64,000 nt of DNA from Rhizobium sp. Root1212 (GTDB lineage Bacteria; Pseudomonadota; Alphaproteobacteria; Rhizobiales; Rhizobiaceae): the NCBI RefSeq assembly GCF_001424985.1, contig NZ_LMDA01000001.1, positions 310,001 through 374,000 on the forward strand, written 5' to 3'. Within the stretch, counting starts at the first letter, position 1, and every line of letters begins with the position of its first letter. The notes beneath the pieces were generated by a model. That model did not search any database. It was not told where the DNA came from and saw only the letters and a list, made by a program, of their open reading frames with translations. A program made the position numbers and the translations under genes. This document shows, one piece after another, positions 42,355 through 51,842 of this stretch.

Positions 42355-44448
42355 TTGTCCATCTTCAAGAACCTTCCCGCCGCTCCCGTCGCTCCGAAAA
42401 AACCGGTCACCGATACCCGCCACGGCATTACCCGCACCGACGATTACGCCTGGCTGCGCGACGACAACTGGCAGGCGATGTTCAAGGACCCGTCGATCCT
42501 CAACCCCGATATCCGCACCCATCTCGAAGCCGAGAACGCCTATATGAAGGCGGCCATGGCCGACACCGAGGCACTGCAGAAGACGCTGTTTGCCGAGATG
42601 AAGGGCCGCATCAAGGAGGACGACAGCTCCGTTCCGATGAAGGACGGACCCTTCGCCTACGGCACCTCCTACGTCACCGGCGGCGAGCAGCCGCGCTATT
42701 TCCGCGAGCCCCGCAACGGCGGCGAACGCTCTGTGCTGCTCGACGGCGACAGGCAAGCGGAAGGCAAGGCCTATTTCCGCCTCGCCGGGCTCGATCATTC
42801 GACAGATCACAGCCGCGGCATCTGGGGCTATGACGACAAGGGCTCGGAATACTACACGCTGCGGGTGCGCGATCTCGCGACCGGCGAAGACCTCTCCGAC
42901 ATCATCGAAAACACCGGCGGCGGCGGCGCCTGGGCGCCGGACGGCAAGAGCTTCTTCTACACCGTGCTCGACGACAACCACCGCCCGTCGAAAATCTTCC
43001 ACCACATCATCGGCACGCCGCAATCCTCCGACCGGCTGGTCTATGAGGAAGTGGACCCCGGCTTCTTCATGGGCGTCGGCGGCTCGATGCTCGACGATTT
43101 CATCTACATCGACATCCACGACCACGAGACCAGCGAATACCGTCTCATCCCGACCTCGGACCTGACGGCCAAGCCGCAGATCGTCGCGCCGCGCGAGACC
43201 GGGCTCGAATATTCGATGACCGAGGGCGGCGATGTCTTCTACATCCTGACCAATGCCGATGGCGCCAAGGATTTCAAGATCATGGAAGCGCCGGTTCACG
43301 CGCCGGACCGCCATAACTGGAAGGATGTGGTGCCGCATACGCCAGGCCGGCTGATCATCAGCCACATGGCCTTCGCCCGCCATCTCGTCTGGCTGGAGCG
43401 CGAAAACGGCCTGCCGCAGATCAAGATCCGCGACCGCGCCACCGGTGAGGAGCACGCCATCGCCTTTGCCGAAGAAGCCTATTCGCTCGGCCTTTCGGGG
43501 GCTGCCGAATATGACACCGACGTCATCCGCTTCTCCTATTCCTCGATGACGACGCCTTCGCAGCTCTTCGACTACAACATGGCGAGCCGCGAGCGCACGC
43601 TTCTGAAGACGCAGGACGTGCCCTCCGGCCACAATCCGGACGACTACGTCACCCGCCGCGTCATGGCCCCTTCCTGGGACGGCGCCGAGGTTCCGGTCAC
43701 CCTGCTTTACCGGAAAGATACACCCCTCGACGGTTCGGCGCCTTGCCTGCTCTATGGCTACGGCGCCTATGGCATCTCGATCCCGGCTTCCTTCAATACC
43801 AACTGCCTGTCGCTCGCCGACCGCGGCTTCGTCTATGCCATCGCCCATATCCGTGGGGGCAAGGACAAGGGCTTCCAGTGGTACGAGGACGGCAAGATGG
43901 AGAAGAAGACCAATACCTTCAAGGACTTCATCGCCGCGGCCGACTATCTGAATCAACAGAAGTTCACGTCTTACGCAAACATCGTCGCCGAAGGCGGCTC
44001 GGCCGGCGGCATGCTGATGGGTGCCGTCGCCAACATGGCGCCGGAGAAATTCAAGGGCATCATCGCCGCCGTTCCCTTTGTCGACGTGCTGAACACCATG
44101 CTCGACGACACTCTGCCGCTCACCCCGCCGGAATGGCCGGAATGGGGCAATCCGATCGAGGACAAATCGGCCTACGAGCGCATGGCGGCCTACAGCCCCT
44201 ACGACAATGTCGGGGCAAAGCCCTACCCCGCCATCCTGGCGCTCGGCGGCCTCACCGATCCGCGCGTTACCTATTGGGAACCGGCCAAATGGGTCGCACG
44301 GGTCCGGGAAAAAACCACCGGCTCCGAGCCGATCCTGATGAAGACCAACATGGATGCCGGCCATGGCGGCGCTTCAGGCCGCTTCCAGCGGCTGGAGGAG
44401 ATCGCCTTCGAATACGCCTTCGCCATCAAGGTCGCTGGGAAGATGTAA
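42355..44448 (+). CDS. ptrB: Oligopeptidase B (S9 prolyl oligopeptidase family)
   Basis: A 697-residue serine peptidase that cleaves oligopeptides after basic residues. The N-terminus HGITRTDDYAWLRDDNWQAM begins a beta-propeller (about 70-410), and the C-terminal alpha/beta hydrolase has the nucleophile Ser549 in AEGGSAGGML and the catalytic His670 in DAGHGGASGR. RGGKDKGFQWYEDGK is the family block. The start is a TTG with GGAG 8 bases upstream; no ATG fits. Cytoplasmic. Confidence 0.94.
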   Translation: MSIFKNLPAAPVAPKKPVTDTRHGITRTDDYAWLRDDNWQAMFKDPSILNPDIRTHLEAENAYMKAAMADTEALQKTLFAEMKGRIKEDDSSVPMKDGPFAYGTSYVTGGEQPRYFREPRNGGERSVLLDGDRQAEGKAYFRLAGLDHSTDHSRGIWGYDDKGSEYYTLRVRDLATGEDLSDIIENTGGGGAWAPDGKSFFYTVLDDNHRPSKIFHHIIGTPQSSDRLVYEEVDPGFFMGVGGSMLDDFIYIDIHDHETSEYRLIPTSDLTAKPQIVAPRETGLEYSMTEGGDVFYILTNADGAKDFKIMEAPVHAPDRHNWKDVVPHTPGRLIISHMAFARHLVWLERENGLPQIKIRDRATGEEHAIAFAEEAYSLGLSGAAEYDTDVIRFSYSSMTTPSQLFDYNMASRERTLLKTQDVPSGHNPDDYVTRRVMAPSWDGAEVPVTLLYRKDTPLDGSAPCLLYGYGAYGISIPASFNTNCLSLADRGFVYAIAHIRGGKDKGFQWYEDGKMEKKTNTFKDFIAAADYLNQQKFTSYANIVAEGGSAGGMLMGAVANMAPEKFKGIIAAVPFVDVLNTMLDDTLPLTPPEWPEWGNPIEDKSAYERMAAYSPYDNVGAKPYPAILALGGLTDPRVTYWEPAKWVARVREKTTGSEPILMKTNMDAGHGGASGRFQRLEEIAFEYAFAIKVAGKM

Positions 44449-44530
44449 GGACCAGCAACAGGCCATCTTTGCGGAAACGGCGAAGCGCCCTATAACACAG
44501 TGATTCGAATATATCGGATCGAGGTCGATC

Positions 44531-45052
44531 ATGGGTGTCCACATCGCACTCCTTCGTGCCGTCAATGTCGGCGGCACGGGCAGGCTCCTGATGAGCGAGC
44601 TGAAATCGCTCTGCGAGAACATCGGCTTCGAAGATGTCCGAACCTATATCCAGACCGGCAATGTCGTCTTCCGCAGCGACCTCTCCGAAGAGGAAGCCGG
44701 GCGGGAACTGAACGACGCGCTCGGCCACATCCTCGGAAAAGCGCCCGGCGTCATGGTGCGCAATCGCCACGAGCTTGAAGAGATCGTCGCGCACAATCCC
44801 TTCCCGGATGCCAAGCCCAGCTATCTGATGGTCAATTTCCTGCCCGAGGAGCCGCCGCAGAATGCGCTCGCCAGCCTCGTCGCGCCGGATGGAGAGCAGG
44901 CGAAAATCGAGGGCCGCGAGGTCTATATCCACTATCCCAAGGGCTCCGGCCGCTCGCGGCTCAGCCTGCGCTGCATTCGCCATGCGACATCGCGCAACCT
45001 GACGACCGTGACCAAGCTCGCAGAGATCGCCGCTTCGCTGGAACGGCACTGA
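44531..45052 (+). CDS. DUF1697 family protein
   Basis: A 173-residue DUF1697 protein: start HIALLRAVNVGGTGRLLMSEL, then GFEDVRTYIQTGNVVFRS, conserved HNPFPDA and the C-terminal LRCIRHATSRNLTTVTKLAE. The family is widespread; function unknown. Confidence 0.93.
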   Translation: MGVHIALLRAVNVGGTGRLLMSELKSLCENIGFEDVRTYIQTGNVVFRSDLSEEEAGRELNDALGHILGKAPGVMVRNRHELEEIVAHNPFPDAKPSYLMVNFLPEEPPQNALASLVAPDGEQAKIEGREVYIHYPKGSGRSRLSLRCIRHATSRNLTTVTKLAEIAASLERH

Positions 45053-45064
45053 ACGCCCGGACGC

Positions 45065-45556
45065 CTAAGGCTTGACCTCGGTCTGGACATTCTCCTCGAT
45101 CAGCGAGCAATGGAGCGTCGTCGGCTGGCCGGTGACATTCTTGACGTCCGTATCGATGAAATCGCAGCTCAGTATATTGTCCGGGCCGCTTTTGCGCGAG
45201 GAAAACACGTTCACGTTCACATAAAGCGGCCCGTCGATCCATTTCAGCCGCTTGGCATCGAAGTCGCCACCGCTGACATGCACCTTGCCCGGTTTGCCCG
45301 GCAGGTCGGTTCTTTCCTGGCCAAGATCGATCTGGCCGACCTCGTTGGCGTGCTTTTCCGCTCCCTTTTTGGGGTCGCCGTAGTAGGACGCCGAAAAGGT
45401 GATGCCCTCTTTCGTCGCGGCAAGCGCCTTGGCCGCTTTCGGCGACAGCGTGATGTTGAAATCGAACGCCACCGGTGTTTCCGCACGCGACGGCAGGCTC
45501 GACGTCAGCAGGACCGTGCAAAAGGCGGCGGTGCAGGACAGTATCTTGGCGATCAT
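45065..45556 (-). CDS. Secreted protein of unknown function
   Basis: A 163-residue protein with a signal peptide (MIAKILSCTAAFCTVLLTSS, cleavage near SRAE) and a beta-rich remainder containing GITFSASYYGDPKKGAEKHA and GPLYVNVNVFSSRKSGPDNI. Two cysteines (LSCDF, LHCSL) may form a disulphide. No family recognised. It converges on the DUF1697 gene. Confidence 0.7.
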   Translation of the reverse strand: MIAKILSCTAAFCTVLLTSSLPSRAETPVAFDFNITLSPKAAKALAATKEGITFSASYYGDPKKGAEKHANEVGQIDLGQERTDLPGKPGKVHVSGGDFDAKRLKWIDGPLYVNVNVFSSRKSGPDNILSCDFIDTDVKNVTGQPTTLHCSLIEENVQTEVKP

Positions 45557-45735
45557 GGTTTTACCCGGTCTGGAACGGAATGCGCGTGAAGCTATCGCGT
45601 GAGGCCGCAACTTGCGAGCCCCCGCGCCGGCTCGCCCAAAAATGGCTATCCTCGCCAGCGACCTTTCACCTTCCGGCAAAGAACCCTATCTAAGGCAGAG
45701 AGTATTTCGCCAGAAGCGGCCACGGAGGCGCAGTC

Positions 45736-47238
45736 ATGACCGAAACAGCGCAACGCACGGCGGGACCGGCGCCTTTCCGATTCGACAACAGCTATGCGCG
45801 CCTGCCAGATCCGTTCTTCTCGAAGGTCGATCCGACACCGGTTTCCGAACCCTGGCTGATCAAGTTCAACACCAAACTTTCCGACGACCTCGGGCTCGAT
45901 ACAGCAGCGGTCCTTAGGGATGCCGCCGCGGTCTTTTCCGGCAACAGCATTCCCGAAGGTGCCGAACCTGTGGCAATGGCCTACGCCGGCCATCAGTTCG
46001 GCCAGTTCGTGCCGCTGCTCGGCGATGGCCGGGCGATCCTGATCGGCGAAGTCATCGACCGCGAGGGCACGCGTCGCGATATCCAGTTGAAGGGCGCAGG
46101 CCCGACCCCCTATTCCCGTCGCGGCGACGGGCGGGCAGCCCTCGGGCCGGTGCTGCGCGAGTATATCGTCAGTGAAGCCATGCACGCGCTCGGCATCCCC
46201 GCGACGCGGGCTCTCGCCGCCATCGTGAGCGGCGATCCCGTCTACCGCGAGCATATCCTGCCGGGCGCCGTCTTCACCCGCGTTGCCGCAAGCCATGTGC
46301 GCGTCGGCACGTTCCAGTTCTTCGCCGCCCGTGGCGATCACGCCAATCTCCGGGTGCTGGCCGACTATGTCATCGACCGGCACTATCCCGAACTGAAGGC
46401 CGAAGAGCGCCCTTATGTGGCGCTGTTGAAGGCTGTCAGCGAACGGCAGGCGTCGCTGATCGCCCGCTGGCTCGGCGTCGGTTTCATCCACGGCGTGATG
46501 AACACGGACAACATGACGATCTCGGGCGAAACGATCGATTTCGGCCCCTGCGCCTTCATGGATGCTTTCGATCCGGCCAAGGTCTTTTCGTCGATCGATC
46601 AGGGCGGGCGTTACGGCTATTCCAACCAGCCGGGTATCGGCCAATGGAACCTCGCCCGGCTTTTCGAAGCCATGCTGCCGATCCTGAATGAGGATACGGA
46701 ACAGGCGGTCGAAGCGGCAAACGATATCCTCGCCGATTACGGTCGCACCTTCCAGGCGCATTGGCTGAACGGCATGCGCAAGAAGATCGGCCTTTCGACG
46801 GCGGAGGACGGCGACCTGACGCTGGTACAGGACCTGCTTGCCCGCATGAATGCCGGTGACGCCGATTTCACCCTCACCTTCCGCCGGCTTTCGGCGGTGG
46901 CGGAAGAGGATGCCGCCGAGGCGGATTTCACCGCCACCTTCCGCGATCCGGCCGCCATTCTCCCCTGGCTCGGCGAGTGGCGCGACCGGCTTTCCCGCGA
47001 GAGCATCTCGCGGGATGAACGCGCCCACGCCATGCGCGCGGTCAATCCGGCCTTCATCCCGCGCAACCATCGCATCGAAGCGGCGATCCGGGCGGCCACC
47101 GAGGATGGCGATTTCTCGCTGTTCGAGGCGCTGCTCGAGGTGACCTCGCGCCCCTATGAGGATCAGCCGCGGTTCGCACCCTATGCCGAACCGCCGAAGC
47201 CGGGTGAAGAGGTGCTGCGAACCTTCTGCGGGACGTAA
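45736..47238 (+). CDS. selO: SelO/YdiU family protein AMPylase
   Basis: A 500-residue pseudokinase-fold enzyme that transfers AMP to proteins. Visible: FDNSYARLPDPFFSKVDPTP, AYAGHQFGQFVPLLGDGRAI (glycine-rich nucleotide loop), RDIQLKGAGPTPYSRRGDGR with the lysine, IHGVMNTDNMTISGETIDFG (catalytic and metal-binding DN and D), GYSNQPGIGQWNLARL, and the C-terminal FCGT. The last cysteine aligns with the selenocysteine of eukaryotic SelO. Confidence 0.96.
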   Translation: MTETAQRTAGPAPFRFDNSYARLPDPFFSKVDPTPVSEPWLIKFNTKLSDDLGLDTAAVLRDAAAVFSGNSIPEGAEPVAMAYAGHQFGQFVPLLGDGRAILIGEVIDREGTRRDIQLKGAGPTPYSRRGDGRAALGPVLREYIVSEAMHALGIPATRALAAIVSGDPVYREHILPGAVFTRVAASHVRVGTFQFFAARGDHANLRVLADYVIDRHYPELKAEERPYVALLKAVSERQASLIARWLGVGFIHGVMNTDNMTISGETIDFGPCAFMDAFDPAKVFSSIDQGGRYGYSNQPGIGQWNLARLFEAMLPILNEDTEQAVEAANDILADYGRTFQAHWLNGMRKKIGLSTAEDGDLTLVQDLLARMNAGDADFTLTFRRLSAVAEEDAAEADFTATFRDPAAILPWLGEWRDRLSRESISRDERAHAMRAVNPAFIPRNHRIEAAIRAATEDGDFSLFEALLEVTSRPYEDQPRFAPYAEPPKPGEEVLRTFCGT

Positions 47239-47253
47239 AAGGGAAGCTTCCTC

Positions 47254-48066
47254 TCACGCCACTGCGACGACGACGTGCGCCTGGATTTTCGCAGCGATTT
47301 CGCCGTCGCCATGGCTTTCCTTCAGCGCCGCTTCGATAACATCCGTCGTGGTATCCAGCCCCTGCGGGGCTCTCGCTTCGATTTCCCCGCGCAGTGGCGT
47401 GCCCTGGCAATAGGCGATCGCCGCGTGCCGTGCCGAAGGCGCGCGGCTTTGTTCGGCTTTCGTCTCGATTTCCACGCGGGAAAAACCGGCGCGCTCCAGA
47501 TCGTTGCGGATCAGGTTCGTGTCGGAATAGCCATGCGGCGTGCGCGCCATGAAGCGCGGCGGATCGTCCGGGAACAGGCCGGCAAGCGCCTTCGTCACCT
47601 CGCCTGCAAAGATATTTTCCTCAAGACTATCCCAGACGTTGAAGAGAAAATGCCCTCCGGGCTTCAGCACCCGCCGCGTCTCGCGATAGGCGGCCGGGCG
47701 GTCGGGAAAGAACATCGCCCCGAACTGACAGCAAACGACATCGAAGGCCGCATCTTCGAACGGCAGCGTCATGGCATCGGCCTGCTGCCAGCGCAGACGA
47801 CTATCCGCCGGCTGCCGCGCGCGGGCGTAGTCGAGCATGGCCGGGTTGAGATCGGTGACGAAATAGGTGGCATCGGGCGGCAGCTTCGGCGCCAGCATGC
47901 GGGTGACGACCCCGGTACCCGCGGCGATTTCCAGGACGGCGCGGGGCGAAAACTGCATGACCCGTCGTACAAGATCAGCGGCATAAGGTTCGAAAATCAT
48001 CGGCACCATGTGGCGATCGTATTTTTCCGGGATCGAGCCGGAAAACGCCTTGTCCGTTTCCAACAT
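47254..48066 (-). CDS. Class I SAM-dependent methyltransferase
   Basis: A 270-residue methyltransferase: motif I VLEIAAGTGVVTRML, VTDLNPAMLDYAR, the QADAMTLPFEDAAFDVVCCQ block and ETRRVLKPGGHFLFNVWDS. Small-molecule UbiE/Coq5-type Methyltransf_11; substrate unknown. Start MLETDK with a GGAGG site upstream. It converges on selO. Confidence 0.92.
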   Translation of the reverse strand: MLETDKAFSGSIPEKYDRHMVPMIFEPYAADLVRRVMQFSPRAVLEIAAGTGVVTRMLAPKLPPDATYFVTDLNPAMLDYARARQPADSRLRWQQADAMTLPFEDAAFDVVCCQFGAMFFPDRPAAYRETRRVLKPGGHFLFNVWDSLEENIFAGEVTKALAGLFPDDPPRFMARTPHGYSDTNLIRNDLERAGFSRVEIETKAEQSRAPSARHAAIAYCQGTPLRGEIEARAPQGLDTTTDVIEAALKESHGDGEIAAKIQAHVVVAVA

Positions 48067-48299
48067 CGCCGTACCCTCCATCTGTTGCGATGGCTGGCAA
48101 GCTTAGCATGAAATGCCGTGTCCCGCGCGGTTTAACGGCCGCCCACTCGTTTGCTCCCGTGCAAATCGTGTTGCACCCTCTTCGCATGGTTGAAAATCGG
48201 GAATACCGCCCTAGTTTCGCCACAGAGGCAGATGGTGGGCACCGTCGTCGCCTCGGCATCCCTCAAGCGCATGCTCCCAAGATGCGGCAGGAGATTTTC

Positions 48300-50645
48300 A
48301 TGATCATTGGCGTTACCGCTTTCATCTTCACCCTTATCGGCCTGGCGATCGGGGCCGGTGGGCTCTGGCTCGTCGTGCTCGGCGGCAGCTGGTATTATCT
48401 CATCGCCGGCCTCGGCTTCCTGCTGACGGCCTTTCTGCTTTTCAAGCGTAGCGCCGCGGCGCTTGGCGTCTATGCCATCGTCATCATCGGAACGCTGGCC
48501 TGGGCGGTCTGGGAGGTCGGCTTCGACTGGTGGCAACTTGGACCGCGCGGCGGCATCATCATCCTTCTCGGTCTCTGGCTGCTCCTGCCCTCGATCCGCA
48601 GCGGGCTCGGCTTCATCAGCCCGACAGGCGAGATCTACAAGGCGGGCGCCCTGCCGCTCGTCGCCGCCGTCGTGGTGTCCATCGGCGTCGCCGCCTATTC
48701 GATGACCGTGGACCCGCTCGATCTTGGCGGCGAACTGCCGACCGGCACGGCGGCCGCCACGCCGACCTACGGCGGCAACGTGCCGGACAACGAATGGCAC
48801 CAATATGGCCGCACGCCCTATGGCCAGCGCTATTCGCCGCTCGCCCAGATCAACACCGACAACGTGTCGTCGCTCGAAGTCGCCTGGCAATACCAGACCG
48901 GCGACGTGAAGCAGCCGGAGGACGTCGGCGAGACCACCTATCAGGTGACGCCGCTCAAAATCCGCGACACGCTTTATGTCTGCACCCCGCACAACTGGGC
49001 GATCGCCATCGATGCGGCGACCGGCAAGGAAAAGTGGAAATACGATGCCAATTCCGGCATGAACCCGGATCGTCAGCACCAGACCTGCCGCGGCGTCAGC
49101 TATTATGCAGATGCAACCGCAACGGCAGGCAGCGCCTGCGCCGAGCGCGTCTACCTGCCGACCTCCGATGCGCGTCTTATCGCGCTTGATGCCTCAAACG
49201 GTCAGGTTTGCGAGAGCTTTGCCGACAAGGGCACGCTGCATCTGGAAACCGGCATGAAGTACAAGCCGGCCGGCTATTATTACTCCACCTCCCCGCCGGT
49301 CATCGTCGCCGGCAAGATCATCATCGGCGGCGCCGTCAACGACAACTATTCGACGCAGGAACAATCCGGCGTCATCCGCGCCTTCGACGTCAACACCGGG
49401 CAGCTGGTCTGGAACTGGGACAGCGGCAATCCCGACGTGACGACGCCGCTGCCGGAGGGCCAGACCTATACGACCAACTCACCGAACAGCTGGTCGGTCT
49501 TCAGCTATGACGAAGGCCTGAACCTCGTCTACATCCCGCTCGGCAACCAGGTGCCCGACCAGCTCGGCATGGGCCGCACCGAAAATGTCGAGAAATATTC
49601 GTCCTCGATCGTGGCGCTGGATATCGGGAGCGGCCAGGTGCGCTGGGTGCGCCAGACGGTGCATCACGATCTCTGGGACATGGACGTGCCGGCACAGCCG
49701 GTGCTGCTCGACATCACCGGCAAGGACGGCCAGCCGGTGCCGGCTCTCGTCGGCCCGACCAAGCAGGGCGATCTCTACGTGCTCGACCGGCGCACCGGCG
49801 AGCCGATCATTCCTGTGAAGGAAATCCCGGCTCCCACCGGCGCCATCCCGGAGGATTTCTCCTCCCCGACCCAGCCGATCTCCGACCTCACCTTCTCGCC
49901 GCCGCCTTTGACGGACAAGAATATGTGGGGCGTGACGATGTTCGACCAGCTCGCCTGCCGCATCAAGTTCAAGAGCCTGAAATACGAAGGCCGCTACACG
50001 CCGCCGTCGCTTGAGGGTTCGCTGATCTATCCCGGCAATTTCGGCGTCTTCAACTGGGGCTCCGTCGCCGTCGATCCCGAGCGGCAGGTGATGTTCGGCA
50101 TGCCGACCTACCTCGCCTTCACCTCGCGACTGGTGCCGCGCGACCAGATCCCGCCGAAGGGGCAAGACGAGAAAGGTTCGGAGCAGGGTCTGAACCGCAA
50201 CGACGGCGCCCCCTACGGCGTCTACATGGGTCCCTTCCTCGGGCCGCTCAACATTCCCTGCCAGGCGCCGCCATGGGGCTATGTCGCGGGCGTCGACCTG
50301 AAGACCGGGCAGATCGCCTACAAGCATCGCAACGGCACCGTCTACGACATGACGCCGCTGCCCTTGCCCTTCAAGGTCGGCGTACCCGGCATCGGTGGAC
50401 CGATGATCACCAAGGGCGGCCTTGCCTTCCTCGGGGCCGCGGTCGACAACTACATCCGCGCCTACGACCTGACGACCGGTCACGAACTCTGGAAGGGCCG
50501 CCTTCCGGCCGGCGGCCAATCGACGCCGATGAGCTACGCCACCGAAGACGGCACCCAGTATGTGGTGATCGTCGCCGGCGGCCATGGCTCGGTCGGCACC
50601 AAGCCCGGCGACTATGTGATGGCTTATCGGCTGCCGAAAAAGTAG
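48300..50645 (+). CDS. gcd: Membrane-bound PQQ-dependent glucose/quinate/shikimate dehydrogenase
   Basis: A 781-residue quinoprotein dehydrogenase. Five membrane helices in residues 1-145 anchor it to the inner membrane; the rest is a periplasmic PQQ propeller: NEWHQYGRTPYGQRYSPLAQI, TPHNWAIAIDAATGKEKWKY, TCRGVSYY, VRQTVHHDLWDMDVPAQPVL and GLAFLGAAVDNYIRAYDLTT. It oxidises aldose sugars (glucose to gluconate) and passes electrons to ubiquinone, a trait linked to phosphate solubilisation in soil rhizobia. AGGAG is 7 bases before the ATG. No pqq genes are nearby. Confidence 0.94.
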   Translation: MIIGVTAFIFTLIGLAIGAGGLWLVVLGGSWYYLIAGLGFLLTAFLLFKRSAAALGVYAIVIIGTLAWAVWEVGFDWWQLGPRGGIIILLGLWLLLPSIRSGLGFISPTGEIYKAGALPLVAAVVVSIGVAAYSMTVDPLDLGGELPTGTAAATPTYGGNVPDNEWHQYGRTPYGQRYSPLAQINTDNVSSLEVAWQYQTGDVKQPEDVGETTYQVTPLKIRDTLYVCTPHNWAIAIDAATGKEKWKYDANSGMNPDRQHQTCRGVSYYADATATAGSACAERVYLPTSDARLIALDASNGQVCESFADKGTLHLETGMKYKPAGYYYSTSPPVIVAGKIIIGGAVNDNYSTQEQSGVIRAFDVNTGQLVWNWDSGNPDVTTPLPEGQTYTTNSPNSWSVFSYDEGLNLVYIPLGNQVPDQLGMGRTENVEKYSSSIVALDIGSGQVRWVRQTVHHDLWDMDVPAQPVLLDITGKDGQPVPALVGPTKQGDLYVLDRRTGEPIIPVKEIPAPTGAIPEDFSSPTQPISDLTFSPPPLTDKNMWGVTMFDQLACRIKFKSLKYEGRYTPPSLEGSLIYPGNFGVFNWGSVAVDPERQVMFGMPTYLAFTSRLVPRDQIPPKGQDEKGSEQGLNRNDGAPYGVYMGPFLGPLNIPCQAPPWGYVAGVDLKTGQIAYKHRNGTVYDMTPLPLPFKVGVPGIGGPMITKGGLAFLGAAVDNYIRAYDLTTGHELWKGRLPAGGQSTPMSYATEDGTQYVVIVAGGHGSVGTKPGDYVMAYRLPKK

Positions 50646-50659
50646 AACCCAGCGACCGA

Positions 50660-50683
50660 GGCCGGCGTCCGCGCCGGCCTTTT
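50660..50683 (+). terminator. Rho-independent terminator after gcd
   Basis: Perfect 8-base-pair stem ggccggcg / cgccggcc with a 4-base loop, followed by TTTT, 15 bases after the gcd stop. Confidence 0.88.
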
Positions 50684-50716
50684 CCGTCCGGGACTGGTTT
50701 TCAAAACGGAAGCAAC

Positions 50717-50737
50717 CTATATCTCCAGAGACTATAG
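50717..50737 (+). promoter_or_regulatory. MerR-type operator/promoter candidate
   Basis: The imperfect dyad ctata, 11 bases, tatag lies 18 bases before the MerR ATG with a tatagct -10-like element at its right edge, the layout of MerR-family promoters where the operator sits in an overlong spacer. Autoregulation is likely. Confidence 0.5.
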
Positions 50738-50754
50738 CTTTTGGAGAACCCCCC

Positions 50755-51168
50755 ATGTTTTCGATCGGCGATCTTTCCCGCAGGACCGGCGTCAAGGTTC
50801 CGACCATCCGCTACTACGAGCAGATGGGCCTGATTTCCGCGCCCGAGCGCAGTGAAGGCAACCAGCGGCGCTATGAACGGCGTGATCTCGAACGCCTCGC
50901 CTTCATCCGCCACGGCCGCGATCTCGGCCTGTCGATCGAGGCGATCCGTGATCTCCTGGAACTCAGCGGCCACCCGGAAAAACCCTGCGGCGACGCCGAC
51001 CGGATCGCCGCCGAGCATCTGGCCGACGTCAAGGAAAAGATCGCCAAACTGAAGCGACTGGAGCAAGAACTGGAGCGCATCGTCTCCTGCGACGGCAAGC
51101 ATACGGTGGGGGATTGCTACGTGATCCGGGCGCTTGCCGATCACGGGCTTTGCGAGAGCGAGCATTAA
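50755..51168 (+). CDS. MerR family metal-type regulator
   Basis: A 137-residue MerR protein. The helix-turn-helix (FSIGDLSRRTGVKVPTIRYY, YEQMGLI) is followed by the dimer helix. Cysteines at 78, 112 and 121 (plus 133) match the spacing of the metal triad of PbrR/MerR (Cys78/113/122 type), suggesting sensing of a soft divalent metal such as lead, cadmium, mercury or zinc. No transporter or resistance gene is adjacent, except a small membrane protein downstream. Confidence 0.9.
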   Translation: MFSIGDLSRRTGVKVPTIRYYEQMGLISAPERSEGNQRRYERRDLERLAFIRHGRDLGLSIEAIRDLLELSGHPEKPCGDADRIAAEHLADVKEKIAKLKRLEQELERIVSCDGKHTVGDCYVIRALADHGLCESEH

Positions 51169-51281
51169 GCGCTGCTGGCTTTAAGGAAAAGTCTCAACTA
51201 CACCTTTAAACTTCCGGCGAAATCACCACCTACATTTCCATAGGCTGAGATCATTTCACGTAAATTTCCAAGTAGTAGCGA

Positions 51282-51626
51282 ATGGACCATCACATCATTC
51301 TAAGAATTCTCTACGGAGTTCTGTTTTTATATATCTGCCTGTTAGGCCTTGTGATTTCCGCGGGTGATTGGATTACAAGCCATTTTGGCGCCTGGGGAAT
51401 TTGGGGAGCCTTTGCCATTTATGGTGCCGGCGCGGCCGGACTCGTATGGCTCATCAACCGGGTCAGCGATGCTTTTCCGACGCTGGACGTCTCATCAGAC
51501 GACAGCCCTCCCTGGTCGAAGGGGAGAATTCGGCAGACTTCCTTTTACGTTGATCCGGGAGCATCGACTGCGGAAAAGTCGCCGCCGTTCTACCACCCAT
51601 GGGATGATGACAAGGATAAGCCGTGA
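51282..51626 (+). CDS. Small membrane protein of unknown function
   Basis: A 114-residue protein with two membrane helices (RILYGVLFLYICLLGLVISAG and AWGIWGAFAIYGAGAAGLVWL) and a hydrophilic tail with YHPWDDDKDKP. A lower G+C content than neighbours, especially in 51180-51300, may indicate recent acquisition. A terminator follows at 51773. It could belong to the MerR gene's regulon. Confidence 0.65.
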   Translation: MDHHIILRILYGVLFLYICLLGLVISAGDWITSHFGAWGIWGAFAIYGAGAAGLVWLINRVSDAFPTLDVSSDDSPPWSKGRIRQTSFYVDPGASTAEKSPPFYHPWDDDKDKP

Positions 51627-51772
51627 TCATGCGATGCACCGCGCCCTCCAAAAATACCCGTTGACATTCCCCCGGAAAAGCGCGATCCATCACGCCATGA
51701 TCACGACCGCAACCATCGCCCGCTGGTATTTTACGCTGCTCTCATAGGTGCGGCTGTCTGATCACGTTCAAC

Positions 51773-51798
51773 AAGCCGCCATCAGGCGGCTTTTGTTT
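51773..51798 (+). terminator. Rho-independent terminator
   Basis: Stem aagccgcc / ggcggctt with loop atca and a TTGTTTT tail, after the small membrane protein gene and before the GNAT gene. Confidence 0.85.
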
Positions 51799-51842
51799 TG
51801 GACGGCACCTGATGGCGGGAAGAAGCCATCAGGAGACTTGAA

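Noticed and set aside
42313..44364. 683-codon minus-strand ORF antisense to oligopeptidase B
   Set aside because: Mirror frame of ptrB; composition typical of antisense reading in high-G+C DNA.
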